DNA of 64,000 bases from Franzmannia qiaohouensis. Its GTDB lineage: Bacteria; Pseudomonadota; Gammaproteobacteria; Pseudomonadales; Halomonadaceae. Shown piece by piece: positions 51,811 to 60,710 of this stretch. Numbering within the stretch: position 1 is the stretch's first letter; the number at the start of each line of letters is the position of its first letter. The notes under the pieces were generated by a model that was not told the origin of the DNA, did not search any database, and was given only the letters and a program-made list of their open reading frames with translations. A program made the position numbers and the translations under genes. The stretch covers positions 124,001-188,000 of the forward strand of contig NZ_JARWAM010000008.1 in NCBI RefSeq assembly GCF_031451695.1, written 5' to 3'.

Positions 51811-51929
51811 AGGTTCGACTTCAGCTGCCCATATACACAGAACGCCTCATCCAACTGACTGCCCCTTTAGGCAAAGATGGTGCCTTCGATAGCGCTGATC
51901 TTCACCTCCATCGCTGACGGAAAGATGCC

Positions 51930-52703
51930 ATGCATATTCAGACACTGGGGGCCAGCGGCGGAATCGAAAGCCGGGAAGGCACCACCGCTTTCCTGCTTGC
52001 ACCCAACCTGCTGCTGGATGCTGGCACCGGCGTCCAGCAACTCACTCCGGCTCAGATGGCATGTATCGACAGCGTGCTGCTCACCCATGCCCACCTCGAT
52101 CATATTGCAAGCCTGCCCCTGCTCATCGACACCCAATACGAAAGAATGGTCGAGCAGGCGTCGGCCCTGACGGTCTATGCACTGCCCGAGGTGATCGAGA
52201 CACTCAGGCGGCATATCTTCAATGGCGCCATCTGGCCGGACTTCAGCACCTTGCCCTCCCCTGATAACGCCGTATTGCGCTTCTCTCCCCTAAGCCCGTG
52301 GCACGCCCTCACGCTCCCCACTGCTGAGGGGGAGTCGTTGACCATCACTCCCTTTCCCGTCTCCCACAGCGTGCCCGCATGCGGCTACCTGGTGAGTGAT
52401 GACACGATGAGATTCGCTTTCAGCGGCGACACCGGCCTCGATGTCAGCGTGGCAGCATCGCTCAATCGATTAGGCACACTCGACTGCCTTGTCATCGAGT
52501 GCGCCTTTGCCAACCACCTTGATGGCCTGGCAGAAACCGCCTGTCACTTGACGCCACAGCGCCTAGCCGCGCTGCTTGCCAGCCTCGATTCACCTCCCAG
52601 GACGCTCTGGGTCACTCACCTGAAGCCCAGCCTTCGCGAGCAGATTGTCACCGAACTGCAGCATTCGCTACCCGATACATTGACCTGGAGCCTTCCATCA
52701 TGA
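51930..52703 (+). CDS. Class II cyclic-nucleotide phosphodiesterase-like MBL-fold hydrolase
   Basis: 257 residues, no signal peptide. The metal site T-H-A-H-L-D-H is in SVLLTHAHLDHIASLPLLID (about residues 53-58). Further ligands are in FPVSHSVPACGYLVSDD (His), FAFSGDTGLD (Asp) and WVTHLKPS (His). The combination of THxHLDHI-x-x-L near residue 55, the HSVPxxGYL block and the overall size fits class II 3',5'-cyclic nucleotide phosphodiesterases (PDE1/CpdP type) better than RNase Z. It would hydrolyse cAMP. It is coupled by ATGA to the TPR/barrel gene and in an operon with FecR, convergent with an adenylate cyclase. Confidence 0.68.
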   Translation: MHIQTLGASGGIESREGTTAFLLAPNLLLDAGTGVQQLTPAQMACIDSVLLTHAHLDHIASLPLLIDTQYERMVEQASALTVYALPEVIETLRRHIFNGAIWPDFSTLPSPDNAVLRFSPLSPWHALTLPTAEGESLTITPFPVSHSVPACGYLVSDDTMRFAFSGDTGLDVSVAASLNRLGTLDCLVIECAFANHLDGLAETACHLTPQRLAALLASLDSPPRTLWVTHLKPSLREQIVTELQHSLPDTLTWSLPS

Positions 52704-54112
52704 GGCGAATTTTCACCACCTCGCCGGCCCGGCTCGCCTCCCGGGTGAGTGTTCTCTTCGTGCTGCTCTGTTCATCCGCCTGGGCCTATCACGCCGATCT
52801 CGATGCCGCCCGCCAGACCCTCGAACAAGGCGAACACCAGGCTGCCTACCAGCAGCTTCAAGCGCTTGAGCTCGAGCACGGCGGCGAGCCTGAATTCGAT
52901 TACTGGCTGGGCGTAGCCGCTCTGCGTGCCGGGTCGCCAAGCCACGCCCTGATCGCGCTGGAGCGCGTCATTCTCCGGCAACCAAGTCACGCAGGTGCCC
53001 GCATGGAGCGTGTGGCGGCGCTATTGCAACTCGACCAGCGTGCCGCCGCGGAACGCGAGATCGAGCGCCTGCAGGCGCTCTCGCCGCCCGCTGAAGCACG
53101 GGCAGCGATCGAGCGCTTTCTAGCCGCGATCGAGCAGCGCCATCACGCCGAGAACAGCCCGCAGCACCAAGGGCGGTTTGGCATCGACATCGGCCATGAC
53201 AGTAATCCGCAGCGCTTTCCCAGTGAGGTTGCGATTGATCCACTGCAACCGGACTTGCGCAGCGCCATAGACGCGTTTAACGAGATGGGGCTGGTACCCG
53301 ATGAAGACCTGTCTCGGTTCGATGAGCAGGTATTCAGCCCCGATTCCAGCACCTACCAGCGGCTACAGGGCAGCTACCAGGGGACCTTCCCAGTGGACGG
53401 GCAGTCGCGCTGGCTACTCAATGCCGTGGGCCAGGCGCAGCGCTATACCCGGGAGGCGGCACAGGATTACGATCTGACCCTGGTGCAGGCCCAGCTAGGC
53501 TACCAGCGCGACCTGGCGCAGCAGCGCGTCTTCACACTGCAGGGCTCTGCGCTGCAGGGCTGGAGTGGGCGCGGCCAGGACCGCCTGCTGACTCGCTGGG
53601 GCAGCCGCGCGGAACTCAGCCAACCGATTGGGCTCGACAGCGAGCTGACTTGGCAGCTTGGCGCCCAGCACAACCGCTATAGTGAAGCGAGAAACGACCA
53701 CGACACCGGCCTGCTTGGCATTCAACTCACCAGCCGCCACTCGGCATGGCGCACACGTCTGGTGGCCCAGGTCGAGCAGGAGTGGGCCAACGACGAGCGC
53801 GAGGGGGGCGACGTGACCCAGCTTCGCCTGGGCGGCGGCGTGGACTACCCCATCGGCGAGCGACAGCTGTTGCGCGCCGACCTGAACCATCGCCTGCGCA
53901 CCTATCAAGACGACGGCTTCGCACGCTTCAACGATTTTTCCGCTACGCAGCGCCGCGACCGTATCTGGCAGGCGCGTCTCACCTGGCTTTACCAGTTCAG
54001 CCGGGACTGGCTGGTAGAGGCCAGTGCCGATGTCGAGCGCCGTCGATCGTCGGTCGACTTCTTCGATACAAGCCGCCGCCAGACACAAGTCGGCATTCGC
54101 TACCTTTTCTGA
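52700..54112 (+). CDS. TPR plus outer-membrane beta-barrel protein (Slam-like architecture)
   Basis: 470 residues. Signal peptide (VSVLFVLLCSSAWA), TPR-like helical repeats at about 30-150 (ARQTLEQGEHQAAYQQLQAL, FDYWLGVAALRAGSPSHALIALERV), then from about 160 a beta-barrel of alternating strands (RFGIDIGHDSNPQRFP, LTWQLGAQHNRYSEARNDHD) ending in an aromatic residue (VGIRYLF). The layout, with its HDSNP strand, resembles DUF560/Slam-type proteins, but membership is not certain. It could sense or export at the outer membrane and pass a signal to FecR and the CHASE2 cyclase. Start and preceding stop overlap (ATGA). Confidence 0.7.
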   Translation: MRRIFTTSPARLASRVSVLFVLLCSSAWAYHADLDAARQTLEQGEHQAAYQQLQALELEHGGEPEFDYWLGVAALRAGSPSHALIALERVILRQPSHAGARMERVAALLQLDQRAAAEREIERLQALSPPAEARAAIERFLAAIEQRHHAENSPQHQGRFGIDIGHDSNPQRFPSEVAIDPLQPDLRSAIDAFNEMGLVPDEDLSRFDEQVFSPDSSTYQRLQGSYQGTFPVDGQSRWLLNAVGQAQRYTREAAQDYDLTLVQAQLGYQRDLAQQRVFTLQGSALQGWSGRGQDRLLTRWGSRAELSQPIGLDSELTWQLGAQHNRYSEARNDHDTGLLGIQLTSRHSAWRTRLVAQVEQEWANDEREGGDVTQLRLGGGVDYPIGERQLLRADLNHRLRTYQDDGFARFNDFSATQRRDRIWQARLTWLYQFSRDWLVEASADVERRRSSVDFFDTSRRQTQVGIRYLF

Positions 54113-54123
54113 CGGAACCGGTC

Positions 54124-55614
54124 ATGAGCCTCTTTGCCAAGCCCCCCCTGTCACACTGCCTATCGCTGGGTATCGGTAGTTTCGCGCTGCTGCCCATGCT
54201 CGCCTACGCAGACACGCCTGCCGGGCAAGTCATGTTCGTTCACGGCAGCGCCACCATCGAACGCAATGGCGAGCGCATTGCCGCTGAACGCGGCGCGGAC
54301 TTCTTTGCCGGTGACACCTTCCACACCGCGGGTGCCAGCACGCTACAGCTGCGCTACAGCGATGGCGGCACCAAGGCCATTCGCCCAGACAGCAGCTACA
54401 CCCTCGAGCGCTATGAGCTCGATGACGATAGCCCGGAAGACTCGGCCCAGGGGGGCGAGCTTGTGCGCGGCGGCCTGCGTGCCATCACCGGCGCCATTGG
54501 CCGAGACGCACCTGACAATGTCACTAACAGCACCCCGGTTGCCACCATGGGCATCCGCGGGACCAGCTTCCAGATGCTGCATGTTCCCGAGCAAGGAATA
54601 CCCTCCCTGCCCGACGTCGAAGCCGGCAGTTACCTCTATGTGGAAAGCGGCCTGCTGGTCATGTCCACCGCCGCTGGCGAAACCCTGGTGCGCCCCGGCC
54701 AGGTCTATTTCTCCCCTGCGCTGGATGAACCGCCGCGCCTGGTACCGGGTGGCATCGCTATCTTCGAGCAACTCGAGGAGAGCATGCCCCAGGGCAGCAC
54801 GTTTTTCGACGAACTAGCGCTGACGCCTGAGGATATGGCGGAGCTGCAGGCTACCTTGAGTGAATCCGAGACCAGTGAGCAGCTGATCGAGACAGAGCGA
54901 GATGCCGAGGATTTCGTAGCGTCCGCTCCGGAGCCAGGGCCCACCCCCGGGCCGGCACCAGAGCCCGAGCCCGAACCAGAGCCGTGGTTAGACTTTGAGC
55001 CCGTTGTCTTTGAAAACACGCTGACCACCGTGGTCGGCACTGACTATATAGGCGCACTATATGAGTCCAACACGCCGCCTTTCGCGCAGGGTTCCAGGGA
55101 AATTGAAACGGGTGAGGTGGTGTGGGGCTACTGGGAGAGTGGGCAGGAAGTGACCTTGGACGGCACTACCGATGTGCTGCCGGAATCGGTCGTGTTTATC
55201 GCCGCCTCACCGGATTTAACCATAAACGAAGCGTATCCCTTCGAGATTGATGAATTCGCTTCCGTGACATTTCGATGGGTGGATGGCACCGGGCTGGTAC
55301 CCAACGAGGGTGGCGTTATCATCCCTATTCTCAGCGATAGCGCTATTCAGCTGTCCAGCATGGGCATCGACATTGAGATTCTCCTGGATGACTTCGGCAT
55401 GCTGGTCGGCGGTGGAGAGTCCTTCAATCTCACTGCTATCCCGCTTGAGCATGTGAGCTGTGAGGCTGGCGACTGCTTCGACGGCGGGAGTTTCACAGGC
55501 CGCTATATCGGCGAAGACGCCGCCGCCATCATGAGCCTGATTGAAGCCTTTGGCGATATCGGCAGCTACAGCGGTACCGGCGTGTTCGAAGAAATCGGAC
55601 CTCAACCTGAATGA
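54124..55614 (+). CDS. Exported FecR-domain protein
   Basis: 496 residues from the ATG at 54124, 11 bp after the preceding stop. The signal peptide ends at about PMLAYA. The FecR domain (about 35-165) shows AGQVMFVHGSATIERNGER, GDTFHTAGASTLQLRYSDG and TPVATMGIRGTSFQM. A Pro/Glu linker (about residues 265-290, PEPGPTPGPAPEPEPEPEP) leads to an acidic C-terminal beta region of unknown fold containing one Cys pair (SCEAGDCF). Such stand-alone periplasmic FecR proteins are often encoded beside CHASE2 cyclases or kinases, as here. It likely interacts with the periplasmic CHASE2 domain; this is an inference. Confidence 0.8.
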   Translation: MSLFAKPPLSHCLSLGIGSFALLPMLAYADTPAGQVMFVHGSATIERNGERIAAERGADFFAGDTFHTAGASTLQLRYSDGGTKAIRPDSSYTLERYELDDDSPEDSAQGGELVRGGLRAITGAIGRDAPDNVTNSTPVATMGIRGTSFQMLHVPEQGIPSLPDVEAGSYLYVESGLLVMSTAAGETLVRPGQVYFSPALDEPPRLVPGGIAIFEQLEESMPQGSTFFDELALTPEDMAELQATLSESETSEQLIETERDAEDFVASAPEPGPTPGPAPEPEPEPEPWLDFEPVVFENTLTTVVGTDYIGALYESNTPPFAQGSREIETGEVVWGYWESGQEVTLDGTTDVLPESVVFIAASPDLTINEAYPFEIDEFASVTFRWVDGTGLVPNEGGVIIPILSDSAIQLSSMGIDIEILLDDFGMLVGGGESFNLTAIPLEHVSCEAGDCFDGGSFTGRYIGEDAAAIMSLIEAFGDIGSYSGTGVFEEIGPQPE

Positions 55615-55625
55615 CTCAGGCCATG

Positions 55626-57833
55626 TTACTTCTCCGTGTGCGTCCAGACCCCATCCCAGCCGGACGGGGGTGGCGCTGCCTTGAACAGCGCGATGCGCTC
55701 CAGGTACATCTGGGTGGGAGCGTCTTGCGGGTCGGATAGCGCCTGGAAGGCGCGCCCGGCGGCAGCAAAATCCGCCGCGTGATAGAGATCCAGCGCCTGC
55801 TCGTACGCGGCGTGCCACTCGCGCCGTGATTCGCCAAGCGCTTCTTGGCGGCCGAGCGGCTCGAGAATCCACAGCGGCGCGCTGCGACCTTTCACCCGCA
55901 CCTTATCCAAGCGTCGGAAACACCAGCGGGGCAACTGCGCGGCGGTATTCTCGCTGACGATCACGCTCACGCCATAGGCCTTGGTCAACCCCTCCAGGCG
56001 CGAGCCAAGGTTGACGTTATCGCCCATCACCGTATACGCCATGCGAAAGCTGGAGCCCATGTTGCCCACGCTCATGGGGCCGGTATTGAGCCCTACCCCC
56101 ATTGCCAGTGCGGGTTTGCCCTCGGCAATGAAGTCGCGGTTGACGGCGTCGAGTGCGTCGAGCATGGCAAAGGCGCCCTCGAGCGCGTGTTCGGCATGTT
56201 GCGCGTCGTGCAGCGGTGCACCCCAGAACGCCATGATGGCATCGCCCATGTACTTGTCGATGGTACCGCGGTGCTGATGGATCGCCCCGGTCAGCGGCGT
56301 CAACAGCCGGTTCATGACCTCGGTAAGCTCTGCAGGCGCAATGGCCTCAGAAAAGGCGGTAAAGCCGCGTACATCCGAGAACAGCACGGTGAGCTCACGC
56401 TCCTCCCCTTCCAGCCCGAAGCTTTCGCCGCTATCGACCATGTCCTCCACCAGCTGTGGCGGAATGTACTGCCCGAAGCGCTCGGCCACCCAGCGCTTCT
56501 GCCGGGTTTCGCGCAGGAAGTTCATCGCCAGGTGCCACATCATCTGGGCCACCAGCAGCACCAGCAAGCCGGCGATTGGCAACGCAAGTCCCTGGTACCA
56601 CGCCCACAGGTTACCGCCTAGCGCCGTCGCCAGCAGTACACCACTGATCGCGACCAGCAGTAGCGCATTGAGATGCGGATAGAGCAGCACCATCAGCATG
56701 CCCAGGGCCGCCAGGCTCACGAGCTCGAACCCGAGTACCCACGGCGGCTGGGCGTGGATGCTCTGGTGCAGCATGCCGGCCAGCAGGCTGAGGTTGATCT
56801 CGGGCCCGGGGTAGACGCCCCCCACCGGCGTGGAGCGCAAATCCATCAATCCTGGGGCGGAGGCCCCCAGTATCAGCGTCTTTCCCGCCAGCGCCCCCGG
56901 CTCCAGGCGCCCCTCCAGCACATCGACTGCCGGGATATAGTCAAAATGCCCTTGCGCCCCGTACCAGGGCACCAGGGCGGCGCCACGACCATCCACCGGG
57001 ATCTCGAACCCGCCGACGTCAAGGGCTTCCAGCTGCGTCACCCCAGCGCCCTCCCCCAGCACCGCTGTGATCGGCGGCTCGCCCAGCAGCGTAAGCAGCA
57101 TCGCCAGCGGCAGGTTGGGGTAAAGCTCCCCCTCCCAGCGTTGCAGCATGGGCACGCGACGAAATACGCCGTCGGCGTCCACACGCGGGTTATCGAAAAA
57201 CCCCGCATTCATCGCGCTGTGCTGCAGGATCGGCAGGTTGGCGGTGTAGCGCTCGGGCGCAGGAAACGGTAGCGGGTCGGACGCTTCGACGAGCGCCGGG
57301 CGAGGCAACTGCCCGACAGAGGGCGGATCGCCGGGTTGGCGCGACGCCTGGAAATAGTAACCAAGTACAACGGGGTGGGCCGCCAGGGCGTTCGACAACT
57401 GCTCGTCGCCATCGACAGGCGGTGGCAGTTCACCGAGCGCCGGGTAATCGCGGGAGAGCTCCTCCCAGTGCCGTTGCCATAGCGAGGTTTCAGGTTCGGC
57501 AAAGACCACATCGATGCCAAGCAACCCTGCCTCGTACTCGGTGAACAGCGTGTCTACCAGATCCGCAAGCGTAGCCCGCGGCCATGGCCATTGCCCCACT
57601 TCGTAAAGGCTGCGTTCGTCAATATCGATAATGGCCAGGGAGGCGTCCGCCTGTTCCGACAAGGTGCTGCGCACCTTCATGTCGTAAGCCTGCCACTCCA
57701 GGCGCTCCAACAACGGGAAGGGCAACAGGCCCGTTTTCTCGACAAGCAACAGCATCACGATCAGCAGACCGCCAGCGTACTGCAACCAGTGCCAATAGCG
57801 CTTGTGGGTACGGATGGGAGTCTTTGATGCCAT
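55626..57833 (-). CDS. CHASE2-domain class III adenylate cyclase
   Basis: 735 residues. TM1 at about 18-36, a periplasmic CHASE2 domain (about 40-345; AIIDIDERSLYEVGQWPWPR and GIDVVFAEPE are typical), three TM helices (about 366-435), and a cyclase domain (about 475-640). Metal Asp residues are in LFSDVRGF (about D487) and KYMGDAIMAF (about D531). Purine-specifying Lys about 527 and Asp about 605 (MGDNVNLGSR) indicate ATP rather than GTP; the transition-state Asn and Arg are present. It is fully equipped to make cAMP. It converges on the FecR gene and follows ispH on the same strand after 160 bp. Confidence 0.9.
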   Translation of the reverse strand: MASKTPIRTHKRYWHWLQYAGGLLIVMLLLVEKTGLLPFPLLERLEWQAYDMKVRSTLSEQADASLAIIDIDERSLYEVGQWPWPRATLADLVDTLFTEYEAGLLGIDVVFAEPETSLWQRHWEELSRDYPALGELPPPVDGDEQLSNALAAHPVVLGYYFQASRQPGDPPSVGQLPRPALVEASDPLPFPAPERYTANLPILQHSAMNAGFFDNPRVDADGVFRRVPMLQRWEGELYPNLPLAMLLTLLGEPPITAVLGEGAGVTQLEALDVGGFEIPVDGRGAALVPWYGAQGHFDYIPAVDVLEGRLEPGALAGKTLILGASAPGLMDLRSTPVGGVYPGPEINLSLLAGMLHQSIHAQPPWVLGFELVSLAALGMLMVLLYPHLNALLLVAISGVLLATALGGNLWAWYQGLALPIAGLLVLLVAQMMWHLAMNFLRETRQKRWVAERFGQYIPPQLVEDMVDSGESFGLEGEERELTVLFSDVRGFTAFSEAIAPAELTEVMNRLLTPLTGAIHQHRGTIDKYMGDAIMAFWGAPLHDAQHAEHALEGAFAMLDALDAVNRDFIAEGKPALAMGVGLNTGPMSVGNMGSSFRMAYTVMGDNVNLGSRLEGLTKAYGVSVIVSENTAAQLPRWCFRRLDKVRVKGRSAPLWILEPLGRQEALGESRREWHAAYEQALDLYHAADFAAAGRAFQALSDPQDAPTQMYLERIALFKAAPPPSGWDGVWTHTEK

Positions 57834-57993
57834 GCCCGAACATTCCTCAAGGTTTTTCTTACGCTACTGGTTGGGCCGCAGCGTGCGCGACCACCAGTGC
57901 CAGGGCATGTAGAAAGCGCTTATTACGGCCGGCAACCTTGCTGATGTTATTTCGCCATCACACATATGCAGCTACGCAGGGAGTTCAGCTCGC

Positions 57994-59001
57994 TCAGCTG
58001 CTAGCAATCACCTGCTGGCGTAGCTCATGGGGCATGGAGAACGTGACGGTTTCTTCGCAGCCTGCTAGCTCTTCCGGTGCGGCGGCGCCGAGGGATTTGA
58101 GTCGTTCAATCACGCCTTTCACCAGCACCTCGGGCGCGCTGGCACCGGCAGTGACACCCACGCGCTGCACGTTATCCAGCCAGCTGGCATCGATCTGCTC
58201 GGCGCTGTCGATCAAGTACGCCGGCTTGCCCATGCTCTCGGAGAGCTCACGCAGGCGATTGGAGTTGGAACTATTGGCACTGCCGACCACTAGCACCAGA
58301 TCGCTCTCGGCGGCCAACTCACGCACCGCATCCTGGCGATTCTGGGTGGCATAGCAAATATCATCCGTTCGCGGGCCACTGATCTCGGGGAATTTGCTCC
58401 GCAAGACGTCAATCACCTTGGCGGTGTCATCCATCGATAGCGTAGTCTGGGTCACGAATGCCAGTTGTGCAGGATGATTGACCTCCAGATTGGCGGCGTC
58501 GTGTTCATCCTCGACGAGATAGATGCTGCCACCGTGGGAGGTGTCGTAGCGCCCCATGGTGCCTTCCACTTCGGGGTGTCCTGCGTGACCGATCAGCACA
58601 CACTCCTGGCCGCGCTTGGCATAGCGCAGCACTTCCATGTGAACCTTGGTCACCAGTGGGCAGGTGGCGTCGAAGACTTTCAACCCGCGCTTCTCGGCAT
58701 CTTGTTGCACTGCACGCGACACGCCATGGGCAGAAAAAATCACAATGACGTCATCCGGCACTTCATCCAGCTCTTCGACGAACACCGCGCCACGCTCGCG
58801 TAGCGATTCAACCACGAAACGGTTATGGACGACTTCATGACGCACGTAAATCGGCGGGCCAAATACATCCAAAGCGCGATTGACAATATCGATAGCCCGG
58901 TTGACCCCGGCACAAAATCCGCGCGGATTGGCCAGCATGATCTGCACGGGAGATTCGCCGGTCGTTTCTGGAAGCGCCTTGGAAGCTGTTTCAGAAGCCA
59001 T
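57994..59001 (-). CDS. ispH: 4-hydroxy-3-methylbut-2-enyl diphosphate reductase (IspH/LytB)
   Basis: 335 residues from the ATG at 59001. AAGG is 7 bp upstream; an earlier ATG at 59025 has no ribosome site. It makes IPP and DMAPP in the last MEP-pathway step with a [4Fe-4S] cluster. The three cluster Cys are in NPRGFCAGVNRAI, FDATCPLV and DDICYATQNRQ; catalytic-site EVVHN and HAGHPEVEGTMG are intact. A roughly 26-residue non-conserved N-terminal tail (ASETASKALPETTGES) is unusual. Most gammaproteobacteria have ispH next to lspA-fkpB; none of those genes is here, so this may be a second copy. It is divergent from the squalene-synthase-like gene. Confidence 0.95.
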   Translation of the reverse strand: MASETASKALPETTGESPVQIMLANPRGFCAGVNRAIDIVNRALDVFGPPIYVRHEVVHNRFVVESLRERGAVFVEELDEVPDDVIVIFSAHGVSRAVQQDAEKRGLKVFDATCPLVTKVHMEVLRYAKRGQECVLIGHAGHPEVEGTMGRYDTSHGGSIYLVEDEHDAANLEVNHPAQLAFVTQTTLSMDDTAKVIDVLRSKFPEISGPRTDDICYATQNRQDAVRELAAESDLVLVVGSANSSNSNRLRELSESMGKPAYLIDSAEQIDASWLDNVQRVGVTAGASAPEVLVKGVIERLKSLGAAAPEELAGCEETVTFSMPHELRQQVIASS

Positions 59002-59505
59002 GCTCACGCCTTGATGCCACTGCATCGCTAGAAATGGAGAGTGCCTTTACACTACACGACGCCTTTGATGGCGTCAGCGCTAGCCTGGCATCGAAGCTTC
59101 GACCTCGAGGCTCTGAGTACGTCCTGCCAGTGGGGGTTAATGCCCATCCCGCTCTAATCACCGCCTGGGAAAGCCTGTCGATGGCCGATGAGCCCGCCTG
59201 CGCTTATGCTCGGCATCTTGCAATAAAGCTATAGATGCAGGGCCATATAGACGAAAAAGGAATATAAGTGGTGGCCATCCCTGTGATGAAAAAGCCGGCC
59301 TAACGCGAACGGGGTCGTTGCAGGGCGCTGACCGGGCCGGTACGCTTTCAATCCAACGGCCTTGCTTCCGTGAATTACTGGTTAACGCCTGTAGATGCGG
59401 CCAATCGAACAGAATAGCCCGGCTGCATGTAGGTAAAAAAATCTGCCTTGTGTATCGCTGAGAGCCTTTTTTCACGTCAATCCCGAGAGATCGGAGGCAT
59501 TCAAC
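59002..59505. other. Divergent regulatory gap between ispH and the synthase operon
   Basis: About 500 bp without a convincing gene; a 66-codon frame at 59034-59234 has no ribosome site or recognisable product. A small inverted repeat GACGCC/GGCGTC sits at 59058-59075, 57 bp before the ispH start. I looked for a CRP-type TGTGA-N6-TCACA site and did not find a good one. Promoters for both directions must be here, but no clear consensus pair was found. Confidence 0.5.
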
Positions 59506-59565
59506 ATGATCTGGCTTGAGCGGGAAATATACCTGCTCCCGACATCGGAGATGACGCTGCTATGA
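59506..59565 (+). CDS. 19-residue leader ORF translationally coupled to the synthase
   Basis: Codes MIWLEREIYLLPTSEMTLL and ends at TGA (59563-59565), which overlaps the synthase ATG (59562-59564) as ATGA. GGAGG stands 8 bp before its ATG, stronger than the ribosome site of the synthase itself (CGGAG 11 bp upstream, inside this ORF). It therefore looks like a leader that loads ribosomes for the downstream gene. No family recognised; the reading is based on spacing and overlap only. Confidence 0.5.
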   Translation: MIWLEREIYLLPTSEMTLL

Positions 59566-60620
59566 GGCATGCCTCGCTCGCCCTACAGAACCGGCTGCTG
59601 CCCGGCGTTTCACGGACCTTTGCGCTGACCATTCCGCAGTTGCCGGTTTCGCTGCGCCCGGCGATCACCAATGCCTATTTACTGTGCCGTATTGCCGACA
59701 CGGTGGAAGATAGCACCGCCATGGCGCCCGACGAAAAAGACGCTCATTACCAGCGCCTGCTGGATGGGCTGAGCGATCCCGCCGCCGCCCGGCAGTTCTC
59801 CGAGGCGCTGCTCGCTACCGGACTGGTACAAGCCCCCCTGGAACGGGAGCTCATCGACCAGACACCCGGCGTACTGCTTGCCTTCGGCGAATTGCCGGTC
59901 GATCAGCAGCAGGCCTTGCGCGATTGCTTAACCACCATGTGCCACGGCATGGCGAACTTTGAACGCCTCAAGAACCCGTATGGGCTCGAAGACAGTGACA
60001 GCCTGCGCGATTACTGCTACGTGGCTGCTGGCTGCGTCGGCGAAATGCTGACTCGGCTGTTCGCCGAGATCAATCCGACAATCCACGCCCAGCGCGATGA
60101 ACTTCGGCGCCTGTCGCTGGCATTCGGCCAGGGACTGCAGTTGACCAACATTCTGAAAGACGTCTGGGATGATCGCCAGCGCAGTATCTGCTGGCTCCCG
60201 CGCGACGTCTTCGCGGCGCGTGGCGTTGACCTGATGCGCACACATGATTGGCAGAATCATCCCGGCTATCGCGACGGGATCCGTTTTCTGGTCGCCATAG
60301 CGCATCATCATCTGCGCCAGGCGCAAGAGTATACGCTGCGTATTCCGGCCTCTGAGGTCGGCATTCGCCGCTTCTGCAGCTGGTCGATCGGCATGGCGCT
60401 CTCGACGCTGCGCAACATTGCCGACAATCCAGGCTTCACTGCCAGCGAGCAGGTCAAGATCTCGCGGCGACGCCTGCGCATGATCGTGGCCACGAATAAT
60501 CTCACGGTCGTCAACGATACGCTGCTGCGAGGGGTCTTTCGGCTGAGCCGCTACCGTCTGCCCAGCGTTCAGGAACAAGAAGTCGGCCGCCTGCAGGCGG
60601 GCCATGACGGAAATGCATGA
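59562..60620 (+). CDS. Squalene/phytoene-synthase-family trans-isoprenyl transferase
   Basis: 352 residues. Two Asp-rich Mg-diphosphate motifs: DTVED in CRIADTVEDSTA (about 46-50) and D-x-x-x-D in LTNILKDVWDDRQRSICWLP (about 200-204). Other family blocks are VSRTFALTIPQLP, the YCYVAAGCVGEMLTRLF helix and FGQGLQLTN. The DTVED form, the length and these blocks resemble true squalene synthases more than HpnC/HpnD (about 290 residues) or CrtB. It would condense two prenyl diphosphates head-to-head, probably FPP to squalene or a related C30 product. No desaturase or cyclase is in the window. 90 bp upstream of the P450 gene on the same strand. Confidence 0.82.
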   Translation: MRHASLALQNRLLPGVSRTFALTIPQLPVSLRPAITNAYLLCRIADTVEDSTAMAPDEKDAHYQRLLDGLSDPAAARQFSEALLATGLVQAPLERELIDQTPGVLLAFGELPVDQQQALRDCLTTMCHGMANFERLKNPYGLEDSDSLRDYCYVAAGCVGEMLTRLFAEINPTIHAQRDELRRLSLAFGQGLQLTNILKDVWDDRQRSICWLPRDVFAARGVDLMRTHDWQNHPGYRDGIRFLVAIAHHHLRQAQEYTLRIPASEVGIRRFCSWSIGMALSTLRNIADNPGFTASEQVKISRRRLRMIVATNNLTVVNDTLLRGVFRLSRYRLPSVQEQEVGRLQAGHDGNA

Positions 60621-60710
60621 AGATGCGCCCGGCGCTTTTCTGATTCTGGCGCAGCACCACCAGCATGCGGCATATCGCCGGACAAGCACCCAATAACAGG
60701 AATCCGCTTG

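Noticed and set aside
59034..59234. 66-codon plus-strand frame between ispH and the synthase
   Set aside because: No ribosome site, no recognisable protein character and located in the divergent promoter gap; kept as non-coding.
59002..59505. CRP-type site (TGTGA-N6-TCACA) regulating the isoprenoid operon
   Set aside because: Several half-sites (TGTGA) occur but none has an acceptable second half.
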